This document shows, one piece after another, positions 24,901 to 34,500 of a stretch of 64,000 nucleotides of DNA (positions within the stretch are counted from its first letter, which is position 1; each line of letters begins with the position of its first letter). The stretch is from Hymenobacter psoromatis (GTDB lineage: Bacteria; Bacteroidota; Bacteroidia; Cytophagales; Hymenobacteraceae): the NCBI RefSeq assembly GCF_020012125.1, contig NZ_JAIFAG010000001.1, positions 3,410,001 to 3,474,000 of the forward strand, in the 5' to 3' direction. Below the pieces are notes generated by a model. That model had not been told where the DNA came from, made no database searches, and saw only the letters and a program-made list of their open reading frames with translations. A program made the position numbers and the translations under genes.

Positions 24901-27900
24901 CTAAAACAGCACCGCTACCTGCATCCGGCCGGTGTGCACGATGGGCGAGCCGCTGGCCTTGCGGCCGTCGTAGGCCACGTTGATGTTCAGGCCGTTGGTG
25001 AGGCGCTGCTCCAGATTGAGGTTCCAGGTGTAGTTGGTGCCGGGGCGCAGGGCCTGCAATACTTCGAGGGCTACTACGGAGGACTGGTCGCCGGTGAAGC
25101 TAACGCGCGTGACGTGGGTAGCGGCCGTGATGGTGCGCTTGCTCACCTGGCTCACGCGGGCTTCGAGGCCCAGGTCGTCGAAGGTACCGTTGGTGTCGCT
25201 CACGCGGGCGGCCCAGGTGTTGCCTTTGGCGGTGTGCAGCAGCGAGCCGGTGAGGCGCAGCGCGGGGCTGGGCTGGTAGCTGATTTCGGGCTGCACGGTG
25301 TAGATGAGCAGGCTGAAATTGCGGTAGCTGGAGCTGGTGGGGTCAATGGAGTACGTGGCCTGCGCCTCCCGAATGTCGCGCGCCACGGTGAAGCGGCCCG
25401 TGAACGACTGCGCCAGCGTGCGGCGCAGCAGCAGGCTCTGGGTCTGGAGGTTGCGCAGGTCGAAGCCTTCCGTGAGCAGCGTTTTTTGCTGAGTTTGCTG
25501 CACGGTTAACTCCGCCCCAAAAATGGGGTTGGCCCGGTTGAAATACAGCGTATTGCGCAGCAGCTGATTAAACGCCAGCAGCTTGTCATCGCCCTTGCCG
25601 TAGCTAAACGGACTAAGGCGATTAACAAGGGCTGGGCTGGTGGTGCGCCTATCTACCGTAACGCTGCTGATGCTGCTGAGGCGCGCCACGGCGGCGCGCC
25701 AGCTGCCGGCCTCGCGCCAGCCGCGGGGCGCGTTCACGGTGAGGCGGTAGCTGAGGCGGTTTTGGTAGGCCGTGAGGTAGTCGTTGGTGGGCAAATACAC
25801 TTTGATATAGGTGCGGTACTGCGCATCGGGGGTTTGGGCTTCCAGAAACTCGTCTTTGTCCTGCACGCCGTTTTTGTTGAGGTCACCGGCGTAGTAGTGA
25901 GTGCCCTGGCCGGCGGGCACGGCCACAAACGAGAAGTCGCGCCGCAGCTCGCGGCCGGTTTGCACGCTGTAGGTCAGCTCAGAGCGAATCTGGTTTTGCA
26001 GCAGGCTGAGCGAGTGGTCGAGCTTGCCCAGAATGTTGCGCTGGCGGGCGCTGTCGGGCTGGCTCACCAGGTTCACGTCGCGGTAAGTGGCCACCATGCG
26101 CAGGTCCTGGTTTTTGCTGAGGTGGGTGCTGAGGTTGCCCTGCACGGTCTGCGACTGGGTGTGCACGCGCAGGTTGTTTTGCTCGGCGGTGGGCGTGCGG
26201 TCCTGCCGGAAGCCGTAGCTGAGGCCGTAGCGCGTGCGGCCGGTGTCGGGGCTTTGCAGGGCGAAGGTGTGCTCGTCGAAGTAGTTGGCTGAGCGGATGG
26301 TATCGCCCAGCGGCGAGACAACCTTGTTTTTATCAAACCGATAGGTGTAGCTCGGAATAACCCTACCCCCCCCGTAGCGCACGGTAGCCTCGCCGCGCAC
26401 CCAGCTGGAGTGGAACCGCCCGGCCTGCGAGTTGAGCACAAACAGCGAGCCGCGCACATCGAGCCGGCCCACCTGCTGGGCCACGTCGAGCCACTGCTGC
26501 ACGCCGCTCACCTCGCCGGGCCGGTAGCGCCGGCTCACGCGGTAGTTGATGGCGTGGGTAGCGTCGCGGCTCAGGCCCACCGCGAAGTTGAAGATATTGT
26601 CTTCTTTGGGCGCGGCCGTGGTGGCGTTGGCAGTGCTGGCGGCGCTCCAGTTGCGGTCAAACTCGATGTCGCGGTAGCGGTCAATCGGCGAAAAGCCGGC
26701 CTGCGTGTATTCGTAGTCGAGGGCCGAGCGCAGGCGGTATTTCTGCAAGGCCGCCGGGGCCCAGGTGGGTAGGGCGCGGTTTTGCACGGTGTAGCCCAGG
26801 CGCATGGCCCCGCCGCTCTGGCTGCGCGTGCCGGTGCTGTCGAAGCGGTTGCGCTGGAGCTGCGAGGTGGCCAGGTCCACGAACACCGCCGCGGTGGGGT
26901 CGAGCTGAAACGTGGCCCCGGCCGTGGCCATCTGCTTGAGCAGGGGGGTAGGGAGGAGGCGCACCGGCCGGTAGTCGCCCTGGTTATGGCCCTTGTATTC
27001 ATACACCCGGCCGTTGGCGTTCACATTGGTCGTACTCAGCGCGTAGTCACCCAGCCCCGCCCCCACCTGCGTGAAGCGCACCGTATACACCCCGCTCAGC
27101 GAGTCGCGGGCATACTTGTACACGTACTCGCGCAGGCCGGTAGTGGTGTTGAGCTGGGCCACGCGGTGATACTGCACTATCGTGCGGTTGAAGGCCGCCG
27201 AGTCGGCCCCCGGCGCCGATACCACCGACACGTTGCCGGCACCGCGCAGCAGCTGGCGGTCCTGGTACGAGAGCGTGAGGTTGGCCGTGGCGTCGGGGTT
27301 GTCCGATTCCTGGTAGAAGTTGCCGCGCAGGCTCAGTTTCCCAATTTGCTGGTAGTGACTCAGCGTGTAGAGCGAGCGCGAGTAGTTGAGGTCCGAGTAC
27401 TCAAAATCGACCTTCAGGCGCGAGTTGGCCGTGATGAGGTGGCGGGGCGAAAACGTGATTTCGGCCAGGTTATAATCCACCACGTAGTCGAAGTCGAAGC
27501 CCCGCGTTTGCAGCCGGCCATCGAGGTACACGCGCTCCGAGCCGGCCAGCACGATGATAAACTGCTCGCCATTGGGCCCCGTGAGGCGGTACGGGCCCTG
27601 CACGTTGTCAATCGGCGTGAGGTCGATGCTGGCAAACTTACCCTTTGCTACCCCCCCCGCCACCAGGGTCGAGGACCGAACCTGGCCCAGCTTGTTGAGC
27701 ACCGTTACGCTGCTGGTGCCGGTGGGGCCGGGGGGCGGCGCGCCGGGCAGCGGCTGGCCGCCCGGCACGGCGGCGGTGGGCGGCAGCAGCGGCGCGGTGG
27801 CCGAGCCGGCCGGCGCGGCGCTGTTGGTGGTCACGCCGTTGGTGTAGGTCGTGAACGACGAGGGCGGCGCGTTGCTCACGCTGTTGTTGGTGGTGCCGGC

Positions 27901-28752
27901 TTGCAGCGGCTGCGGGCCGGGCGCACCCAGGTTGGCCTCAATGGCCGCGCCCTGGATGTTTTTATAATAGCGCAAAAAGTAGTCGGGCTTGTTGCGCAGC
28001 ACCACGTCGCCGGCCGTCAGGTTCCACTGCGGGCCGGTGAGGGTGATGTAGATTTTATCGAACTGCTGGAGCGTCTGCGTATTCCCCTCGGGCTGAAACG
28101 GCACGTTCTGGTCCGAGATGGCCGCCGTGAGGTGAATATTCTCCGTCAGCTGCCCCTCCAATTGCAGGTTGAGGGCCGAGTTCACGAACACGTTCTGGGT
28201 GTTGCCGAAGGAAATGCCCCGGCTCAGATTGCCCGTCTTGCTAATGCCCGGCGTGCTGAGAATCTGCTCCTGCTGCGAAAAATCTTCGAGCCGCAGCATG
28301 GGCCGGTCCCGAAAATCGAGCGTGTCCATGAGGCCGCGCGGGCGGCGGTAGCGGGCGCGCAGCAGCGGCAGCGGCAGCACCCGGTAGCAAATCAGCACCG
28401 AATCGGCGCGCGGCGCGCCCAGGCTGTCGCGCGGGGCGGGCCGCACCAGCTGGTAGCGGTCCCGCCCCGCATCGTAGGTCACTGGCTGCCCGGTGGCCGC
28501 CACCGAGGCCGGCACGATGGTGAGCGTGTCGCTGAGCGCGAAGCTCGTCGTGTCGTGGCCCAGGGCCAGGCGCACGTAGCGGCAGCGCCGGGTGTTGGGC
28601 GGCATCGGCTCGGGGGCGGGGGGTAGGGCGGGGGCAACCTTGGCGGCGGGCGGGGGGGTAGGAACGGTCTGCGCCCGCGCCGCCGGCCCGCTGCCCCACG
28701 CTACCGCCAGCAGGGCCACGAGGGCAACGCAAAAACGGTAGCAGTGGGTCAT
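24901..28752 (-). CDS. Large exported protein, predicted outer-membrane beta-barrel
   Basis: A 1283-residue protein with an N-terminal signal peptide ending near AARAQ (residue 28) and a Pro-rich segment after it. Most of the length consists of alternating amphipathic strands with aromatic ends (for example GRFTVARDIREAQATY), and the last residues are QVAVLF, ending in phenylalanine as outer-membrane proteins do. A conserved N-terminal block reads LSRGISFGNTQNVFVNS. I do not recognise a named family; very large Bacteroidota barrels such as SprA are a distant comparison only. A Pro/Gly/Ala-rich insertion lies near residues 290-345. No partner gene is adjacent. Confidence 0.7.
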   Translation of the reverse strand: MTHCYRFCVALVALLAVAWGSGPAARAQTVPTPPPAAKVAPALPPAPEPMPPNTRRCRYVRLALGHDTTSFALSDTLTIVPASVAATGQPVTYDAGRDRYQLVRPAPRDSLGAPRADSVLICYRVLPLPLLRARYRRPRGLMDTLDFRDRPMLRLEDFSQQEQILSTPGISKTGNLSRGISFGNTQNVFVNSALNLQLEGQLTENIHLTAAISDQNVPFQPEGNTQTLQQFDKIYITLTGPQWNLTAGDVVLRNKPDYFLRYYKNIQGAAIEANLGAPGPQPLQAGTTNNSVSNAPPSSFTTYTNGVTTNSAAPAGSATAPLLPPTAAVPGGQPLPGAPPPGPTGTSSVTVLNKLGQVRSSTLVAGGVAKGKFASIDLTPIDNVQGPYRLTGPNGEQFIIVLAGSERVYLDGRLQTRGFDFDYVVDYNLAEITFSPRHLITANSRLKVDFEYSDLNYSRSLYTLSHYQQIGKLSLRGNFYQESDNPDATANLTLSYQDRQLLRGAGNVSVVSAPGADSAAFNRTIVQYHRVAQLNTTTGLREYVYKYARDSLSGVYTVRFTQVGAGLGDYALSTTNVNANGRVYEYKGHNQGDYRPVRLLPTPLLKQMATAGATFQLDPTAAVFVDLATSQLQRNRFDSTGTRSQSGGAMRLGYTVQNRALPTWAPAALQKYRLRSALDYEYTQAGFSPIDRYRDIEFDRNWSAASTANATTAAPKEDNIFNFAVGLSRDATHAINYRVSRRYRPGEVSGVQQWLDVAQQVGRLDVRGSLFVLNSQAGRFHSSWVRGEATVRYGGGRVIPSYTYRFDKNKVVSPLGDTIRSANYFDEHTFALQSPDTGRTRYGLSYGFRQDRTPTAEQNNLRVHTQSQTVQGNLSTHLSKNQDLRMVATYRDVNLVSQPDSARQRNILGKLDHSLSLLQNQIRSELTYSVQTGRELRRDFSFVAVPAGQGTHYYAGDLNKNGVQDKDEFLEAQTPDAQYRTYIKVYLPTNDYLTAYQNRLSYRLTVNAPRGWREAGSWRAAVARLSSISSVTVDRRTTSPALVNRLSPFSYGKGDDKLLAFNQLLRNTLYFNRANPIFGAELTVQQTQQKTLLTEGFDLRNLQTQSLLLRRTLAQSFTGRFTVARDIREAQATYSIDPTSSSYRNFSLLIYTVQPEISYQPSPALRLTGSLLHTAKGNTWAARVSDTNGTFDDLGLEARVSQVSKRTITAATHVTRVSFTGDQSSVVALEVLQALRPGTNYTWNLNLEQRLTNGLNINVAYDGRKASGSPIVHTGRMQVAVLF

Positions 28753-28822
28753 CGGGTAAAGTTCGGCAGCAGCGCCGGCACAACGCCGGGGGCGGCAACT
28801 TTGGTGCCTGGAGGAGTTAGGG

Positions 28823-28893
28823 GAGAATTAAGAGTTGAGAGAACGTCATTCCTCGGCAAGCTCGGAATGACGTTCTCTCAACTCTTAATTCTC
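28823..28893. repeat. Perfect palindrome, 30-bp arms
   Basis: Arms 28823-28852 and 28864-28893 are exact reverse complements around an 11-bp loop. It lies between the stop of the methyltransferase gene (28899) and the start of the large barrel gene (28752), both leftward, so it is well placed to end the methyltransferase transcript. It shares the AGAACGTCAT segment with the palindrome at 9707. Confidence 0.92.
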
Positions 28894-28898
28894 AACTC

Positions 28899-30584
28899 TC
28901 AACCAACCCGCACCTCCCCGTTCACGTGCAGGCGCACCACCTCCAGCGCGCTCAACCCATCATTGTCTACTACCTGCACCGCGATGACGTGCGCGCCGGG
29001 CTTGAGCTGTAGCGTTTGCACGCCGGCTTTGTCGAGCAAAATGCTGGGGCGGAAGCCTTGGGCGGGGTCGTAGTGGGCATCCCAGGCGTAGAATTCGAGG
29101 CCGGCGGGGCTCTCGCCGGTGGCGGTGAGGCGCACGGCCCGCTTGGTGCCCGCGGCGGCAGCGGCTATGGCCTCCACCCGCACCGTGAGGCGGGGCTTGT
29201 GGGCCAGCTCCACAATGTCTTTCACGGGCACCAGCTCGATGCGGATGCCTTCCTTAGTGCGCAGGCGGGCCACTTCCTCCACCGCGCCGCGGCCGAAGCT
29301 GAAGGCCAGAATGTAGCCCACCGGCTCGCCGCTGGCGCGCTGCCGGGCAAAGAGCGCCGCGTCGTGGCGCTCGGCGGCGGCCCGGAAATTATCGACCACG
29401 TTGCGGCCCACGCCCTCGCTCTGCTTCACTTGCAGGGGTAGGCCCTCGCGGCTGCTGCCGTCCAGGCCCAGGTCGCCGCGCCGCTTCACGTTGGGCGTGC
29501 CGCCAAACTGCGTCACCAGCCAGCCCTCGAAGGCGTAGGGGTTCTGCGCTTTGAGGGCCTCCACGTCGTATTTGTGCAGGCGCACCGCGAAATCCTGGCT
29601 GAACAAGTCGCTGCCCAGCTTCAGGCGCAGCTCGGTCACCTTCACGGCCTGCACGCTCTGGTCAATGCCCAGCCAGCGGCGCTTCAGCCGCTCGGCCGCG
29701 ACCACCGTCGTGCCCCCGCCCACGAAGGGGTCCAGCACCACGTCGCCCTCGTTCGAGGCCATCGCAATGATGCGCTCTAGTAGGGCTACCGGCTTTTGAG
29801 TGGGGTAGCCAACCCTTTCTTTTGCTTGAGAATTAACGGGAGGAATATCATCCCACATATTTTGAAGCGGGATGCCGGGCATCTCATCCAAATACCTTTT
29901 GAAGCGCACCGTATCACCAGTAGTTTTTATAATCCTACCTTCTGCAATAAGCGCGTTCATCTTTTCGCGGGAATAACGCCAATATTTAGTCACTCCAAGA
30001 ACTTCGTAGGCAGGATTACCATTCGCTGCCCCGCCCGGCCCTGATAGGTCTCCCAACGTGTAGCGGCGGCCCGTTTCGGGTTCAATTTGACTGTAATATT
30101 TGGCGATATAATCGGCAGAATAAGGAAGAAAAATGGCGTTAGCGGTAAATTCAGAAGGACTTTTACTGTAATGCCAAATAGTGTCTGTAATATTTCCTGC
30201 TACACGCCTACCTTGCTTGCCATCACTATGCGCGCTGCTGCGCTTCCAGATTACTTCTGTACGAAAATTGTCTTCCCCAAAGAGCTTGTCGAGAATGAAC
30301 ACGCGGATATAGGAGTTAGCGTGCCAGTCGCAGTGCAGAAACAGCGAGCCGGTGGGTTTGAGGAGGCGGTGCAGCTCGCGCACGCGCTCGTTGAGCCAGT
30401 CGATGTATTGCATGATGCCGCCGCTCCAGCGGTCCTCAAACGAGCGGCGCTCGCCGGCATCGCCCCAGATGACTTCGTAGGTGCGGTTGGAGAAAAACGG
30501 CGGGTCGAGGTAAATCAAATCCACCGATTCGGCGGGCAGGTGGCGTAGCACTTCCAGGTTATCTCCTAATATCAATTCATTCAT
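28899..30584 (-). CDS. DNA methyltransferase fused to a restriction endonuclease-like domain
   Basis: A 561-residue protein. Residues 1-330 are a beta-class amino-methyltransferase: DPPF motif IV at 27-30 precedes the SAM-binding DPFVGGGTT at 285-293, with the target-recognition region between. Residues 345-460 look like an Mrr/PD-(D/E)xK nuclease: RGDLGLDG (D375) followed by LQVK (385-387) and VGRNVVDNF. Residues 480-561 resemble an Ig/PKD-like beta domain. The combination suggests a single-chain restriction-modification enzyme. The recognition region, encoded at about 29820-30260, is clearly AT-richer than the rest. The ATG at 30584 is chosen because the frame upstream lacks family similarity. 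Confidence 0.85.
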   Translation of the reverse strand: MNELILGDNLEVLRHLPAESVDLIYLDPPFFSNRTYEVIWGDAGERRSFEDRWSGGIMQYIDWLNERVRELHRLLKPTGSLFLHCDWHANSYIRVFILDKLFGEDNFRTEVIWKRSSAHSDGKQGRRVAGNITDTIWHYSKSPSEFTANAIFLPYSADYIAKYYSQIEPETGRRYTLGDLSGPGGAANGNPAYEVLGVTKYWRYSREKMNALIAEGRIIKTTGDTVRFKRYLDEMPGIPLQNMWDDIPPVNSQAKERVGYPTQKPVALLERIIAMASNEGDVVLDPFVGGGTTVVAAERLKRRWLGIDQSVQAVKVTELRLKLGSDLFSQDFAVRLHKYDVEALKAQNPYAFEGWLVTQFGGTPNVKRRGDLGLDGSSREGLPLQVKQSEGVGRNVVDNFRAAAERHDAALFARQRASGEPVGYILAFSFGRGAVEEVARLRTKEGIRIELVPVKDIVELAHKPRLTVRVEAIAAAAAGTKRAVRLTATGESPAGLEFYAWDAHYDPAQGFRPSILLDKAGVQTLQLKPGAHVIAVQVVDNDGLSALEVVRLHVNGEVRVG

Positions 30585-30734
30585 GCCCGCAAGGTAGAGC
30601 GGCGCGCCGGTTGGGGTGGGGGCGGGCGGGGGCAGGCTGCCGGCTTTTGGGCCGGCTGTCCGCTCGTCGGGCGCGCCGGTCGTTCTCCCGGCGAGCGGAC
30701 AGCCGGCCCCCGTGCCCTCCAAGAGCACCTAGCT

Positions 30735-30881
30735 CCCCAAAAAGGGAACCCGAGTGCCCTTTTTGGGAACCCGACTGCCTACAAAGTGAACCTGAGTGCC
30801 CAAAAAGCGAACCCGAGTGCCCAAAAAGCGAACCTGAGTGCCCAAAAAGGGAACCCGAGTGCCCTCAAAGCGAACCTGAGT
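30735..30881. repeat. 21-bp tandem repeat array, seven units
   Basis: Seven successive 21-bp units of the type CCCAAAAAGCGAACCTGAGTG with point changes. The array fills most of the 366-bp gap between the methyltransferase start and the next leftward gene. Each unit resembles one arm of the hairpin at 30882-30936, so the array may have grown from it. Being a multiple of three, it stays open in several frames but has no sign of coding use. Confidence 0.9.
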
Positions 30882-30936
30882 GCCCAAAAAGGGGAGTGAG
30901 TTAGGGTCGGACCCCAACTCACTCCCCTTTTTGGGC
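30882..30936 (-). terminator. Large hairpin after the gene at 30951, likely terminator
   Basis: Arms 30882-30908 and 30910-30936 pair at 26 of 27 positions around a single base. It begins 15 bp past the stop of the leftward gene and carries A/T runs in the outer stem. It probably terminates that transcript, though such a long stem with almost no loop may also extrude as a cruciform. Confidence 0.6.
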
Positions 30937-30950
30937 GCTCAGCCCCGGTG

Positions 30951-31427
30951 TCAGGCTTTGGCGGGGGCGGCTTTGCGCTTGCCCTGGCTGGCGAAGCGGG
31001 GCTCCAGCTCGGCCACGGCGGCCTGCGCCCCTGGCTGGTTGAGCGAAGCGGCGATTTTGAGGGCGCTATACGCCACCAGCGCCGACGAGTAACCCTCGGA
31101 GCCGGCTTCCATGCGGGTGCTGTCCACGTCGGTGGCAAAGCCGTTCAGCTCCAGGTAGAGGGGTAGGAGGTCGGCGTTCACGCCGGCGTCCACCACCAGG
31201 CCGGCCACGTCGAGGTACTGCGGCATGAGGGTGGGCAAGCTTTGAGCAAACTCGGCGGCTTTGGTGACAAAGGCCACCGACTTGTCGCCCATCTTGGGCA
31301 GGCTGGCGCGCTCTTCCGGGGTGAGGGCCACGAGGTAGGGGGCCAGCGCCTGGCGCGCCTGGCGGATGGCGGCCAGCGCATCGGCCAGCGCTTTGGCCGG
31401 CACGGCTTTCGTAATTAAGTCTGCCAT
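30951..31427 (-). CDS. Hypothetical protein, 158 residues, mostly helical
   Basis: Not recognised. There is no signal peptide or membrane helix. The sequence is Ala/Leu-rich, predicted almost wholly alpha-helical, and ends in a basic tail (GKRKAAPAKA). A segment LPKMGDKSVAFVTKAAEFA is the most conserved-looking part. The ATG at 31427 is chosen since the upstream extension is Pro/Ala-rich and lies in a probable leader. It stands alone, 168 bp from the sensor kinase stop, and is followed by the strong hairpin at 30882. Confidence 0.7.
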   Translation of the reverse strand: MADLITKAVPAKALADALAAIRQARQALAPYLVALTPEERASLPKMGDKSVAFVTKAAEFAQSLPTLMPQYLDVAGLVVDAGVNADLLPLYLELNGFATDVDSTRMEAGSEGYSSALVAYSALKIAASLNQPGAQAAVAELEPRFASQGKRKAAPAKA

Positions 31428-31594
31428 TGGGCAAGAAAGGAGAATGAAAAGCCCCGCGCTTGCCGGGCCCACGGGCCGCGCCGCCAGCGCCTTGCCAGCG
31501 GCCGCAGCCGGTGCGCAAGGTAAGAATAATGAGGTAAGCATGAAGAATTAAGTGACAAAGAGCGTTTGTCCTTGATTTGGCTCCTCCTACCCCC

Positions 31595-34500
31595 CTACCC
31601 CGCCAGCGGCAGCTCGATAAAGAACGTGGTCCCTACCCCCTCCTCCGTCTCGAACCAGAGGCGGCCGCCGGCGCTCTCGATGCCGCGCTTGGCCACCGCC
31701 AGCCCAATGCCCGAGCCGGTGGCCTTGGTGGTGAAATTGGGTTGAAAAACCTGGTCGCGCACGGCTGCCGGAATGCCCGCGCCGTTGTCGGCGATGGTGA
31801 TGAGCACCTTGCCGGGGCCGTCGGGGCGCAGCGCCACTTCCTGGCGCGGTGGCCGGCCGGCCGGCACGGCCTGCCGGGCATTGAGCAGCAGGTTATTGAA
31901 GGTGCGGATGAGCAAACTTTCATCCGCGAAGACGGTGTAGCTGCCATCGGGGGGTAGGGCGAGGTGCAGCTCGCCGTGCTCGTCGCCCTCCTCTTGCCGA
32001 AACAGGTCGGTGCACTGCCGCAGCACGGCCGCCAGGTCGAGGCGGGCGGGGCGCATGGCGGGCAGGTTGGTGAAAGTGCTGAACGAGGTAGCGATGTCGG
32101 AGAGCACGTCAATCTGGGTAATGAGCGTCTGGGAGATGCGCCCAATCAGGGCCTCGGCGTTGGGGCGGCGCTCGGCAATGGCTTTTTGCAGGTACTGCAG
32201 GCTCAGCTTCATGGGCGTGAGCGGGTTCTTGATTTCGTGGGCCACCTGGCGGGCCATCTCGCGCCAGGCGGCTTCTTTTTCCTGGGCGGCCAGCTCGCGC
32301 TTGCTGGCTTCGAGCTTGCCCAGCATGTCGTTGTACTCGCGCACGAGCAGCCCGATTTCGTCGTCGCTGCTGCGGTAGTCGAGCACCTCGTTGCGGCCGG
32401 TGAGGGTCGTGCGCTTCAGGCGCTGGGTCAGCAGCTTGAGCGGAGCCGTGAGCTGGCGCGCCGCCACAAAGGCCAGCCCCAGAAATACCAGAAACATGAG
32501 CGTAAAAATGTTCAGCACGGTCGTGAACATCTCGGTCAGCTTGGTGTCCAGCTCCTTCTGCGAGTCAAAAAACGGAATGCCCACGTAGCCCGTTATCGGC
32601 CCGGCCGGGCCATCGACGCTGGCCGCCCGCACCGGCAGGTAGAGCGAGCTGAACGAGAGCGTGCCCGCCCGCTCAGTAAGCAGCGTGCGGCTGAGGCCGC
32701 GCTGGCGCAGGTCTATCACGGCCTGGGGGTTGAGCAGCGGCCCCAGCAGGCCGGCCTCGAAGATGAGCGGCTGCGAGCTGACCAGCAGCTGCCCGCGCGC
32801 GTCGTAGAGGTTGAGGTCGGTTTCGGTGAGGGCCGCCACGTTGCGGGCCAGGGCCGTGAGCACCGGCCGGGCGGTGGTGTCGGAGAGCTGGTCGCGGCGG
32901 CGCAGCAGGCTTTCGAGGGCAATGTGGCCGCGCCGCTCGTAGGTGCGGCGCAAGTCGCGGCGGTAGCTCGACACCACCTGGCTGGTAGTGGCCACGCTCA
33001 CCACCAGCAGCGGCAGCAGAATGCCCAGGTTGAGCAGCAGCTGAATGCGGGCGCTAAAGTTGAGGCGCACGCCCCAGCCATTGCGCCGCCACAGCAGGTA
33101 GCCGCCGCCCGCCAGCAGCCACAGCACCACGTTGAGCAGCAATTGAAAGGAGAAATTCGAAAACCAGTCGGCCGCCGAGTACGTGGCCGTCGTGACGACG
33201 ACCACGCGCCGGCCGCTGGCATCGTGCATGGCCAGCTGGTGAAAATCACTAACCACGACCCCATTCTGGTAGATTTTTGAGTCGCGCAGCACGGAGGCAG
33301 GGAGCAGGTTGGCGTAGTCGAAGTCACCTTCACTGTACACCAGCCGGCCCTGGGCGTAGCCAGCGTAGCTGAGGTCGGTGGCCAGGCCGGGCTGAAAGAA
33401 CTTCTGGTCTACCAGCAGCTCGGGCAGCACGCTGTAGCTGGCCAGCTGCTTGAGGCTAAGCGTGAGCAAGATGGTGCCGGCCGGCGTGGGCGACCCGCTG
33501 CCATTAGCACCGGCGGGCAGCGCAATGGGCACCACCGCCACGTAGCGCCGCGAGCTAAAGGAATTATCCGACTTCAGCAGGTACACGCCGGGCTGGTCGG
33601 TAGCGGTAGCGGTGCGCGACAGCTCGGCGCGCGTCTGGTTGAAGGTCAGGGTATCGTCGGCCTCGCCGCCCACGGGCTGGCCGCTCGGGTCAAAGAGGTA
33701 AATGGCTTCCTCGTACTTGTCGAAGTACGTGCGCAGGTATTGGCGCTCGATGCGCCGCCGCAGGGCCTCCGTGCGCACGGGCTTGCTCAGCAGCAGGCGC
33801 GCCACAATGGGGTCGGCCGCGAGCTGCTTCAGTCGCTGGCCCAGCAAGAATTCGCCTTGCAGGTCGTTATCAACCAATAAATTACTCGCCAGGCGCTGCT
33901 TATCGAGCAGCAATTGCCGCTCAAACTGCCCATACAGCGCCGTGGCCCCCACGGCCGAGGCCAGCCCCAGCAGCAGCAGCAATAGCAGGTAGCGCGGCGG
34001 CCCTTTTTCGGGCCGGTAGTGCAGCGCGCCAACGCGCACCAGCACTAGGTAGAGGCACGTCAGACCGGGCAGCAGCAGCGTTATTTCGTGCAGCAGCGCG
34101 CCCAGGGGCAGCAGCACGGCGGCCAGCGTGAGCCCCACCCCCAGCAGCCGCCGCCGGGGCACGCGGCGCAGGTCGGGGGCCAGCAGCCCGGTCAGCAAAT
34201 AAAACCCCGCAACAAATGCTGCCGTGTGCAGCAGCACCGCCAGCAGCAGCAGCAGCCGGAAGCCGCTCACCTGCATACTCTGGGTGATGTCGAGCGTGAG
34301 CTGGCTGTTGCTGAACGCGCTGGTGTAGTAGCTGTATAAGCCCACGATGCTCGCCAGCAGCCCTAGCCCGGCCGGCACGCCCCAGCGCCCCACCGGGGCC
34401 ACCTGCGCCCGCGTGGGCAGCCGGTAGTGGCGGCTGCACACCACCGCCGCCCCGGCCAGCAGCAGCGCCAGCAGGCCGTTGAGCAGCAAGTCGCCCAGCG

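Noticed and set aside
26782..28626. Open frame of 614 codons on the + strand
   Set aside because: It is opposite the large barrel gene, has the Arg/Val/Gly/His-rich composition of a GC-driven antisense frame, and shows no motif.
30735..30881. CRISPR array
   Set aside because: Units are directly tandem at 21 bp without spacers, and no cas gene is present.
30611..30904. Possible small protein with repeated SEPECPK units
   Set aside because: The repeat is simply the 21-bp DNA array, open in several frames on both strands, with no start context or relatives recognised.
31964..33280. Open frame of 438 codons on the + strand
   Set aside because: Antisense to the sensor kinase core; composition fits a shadow frame only.
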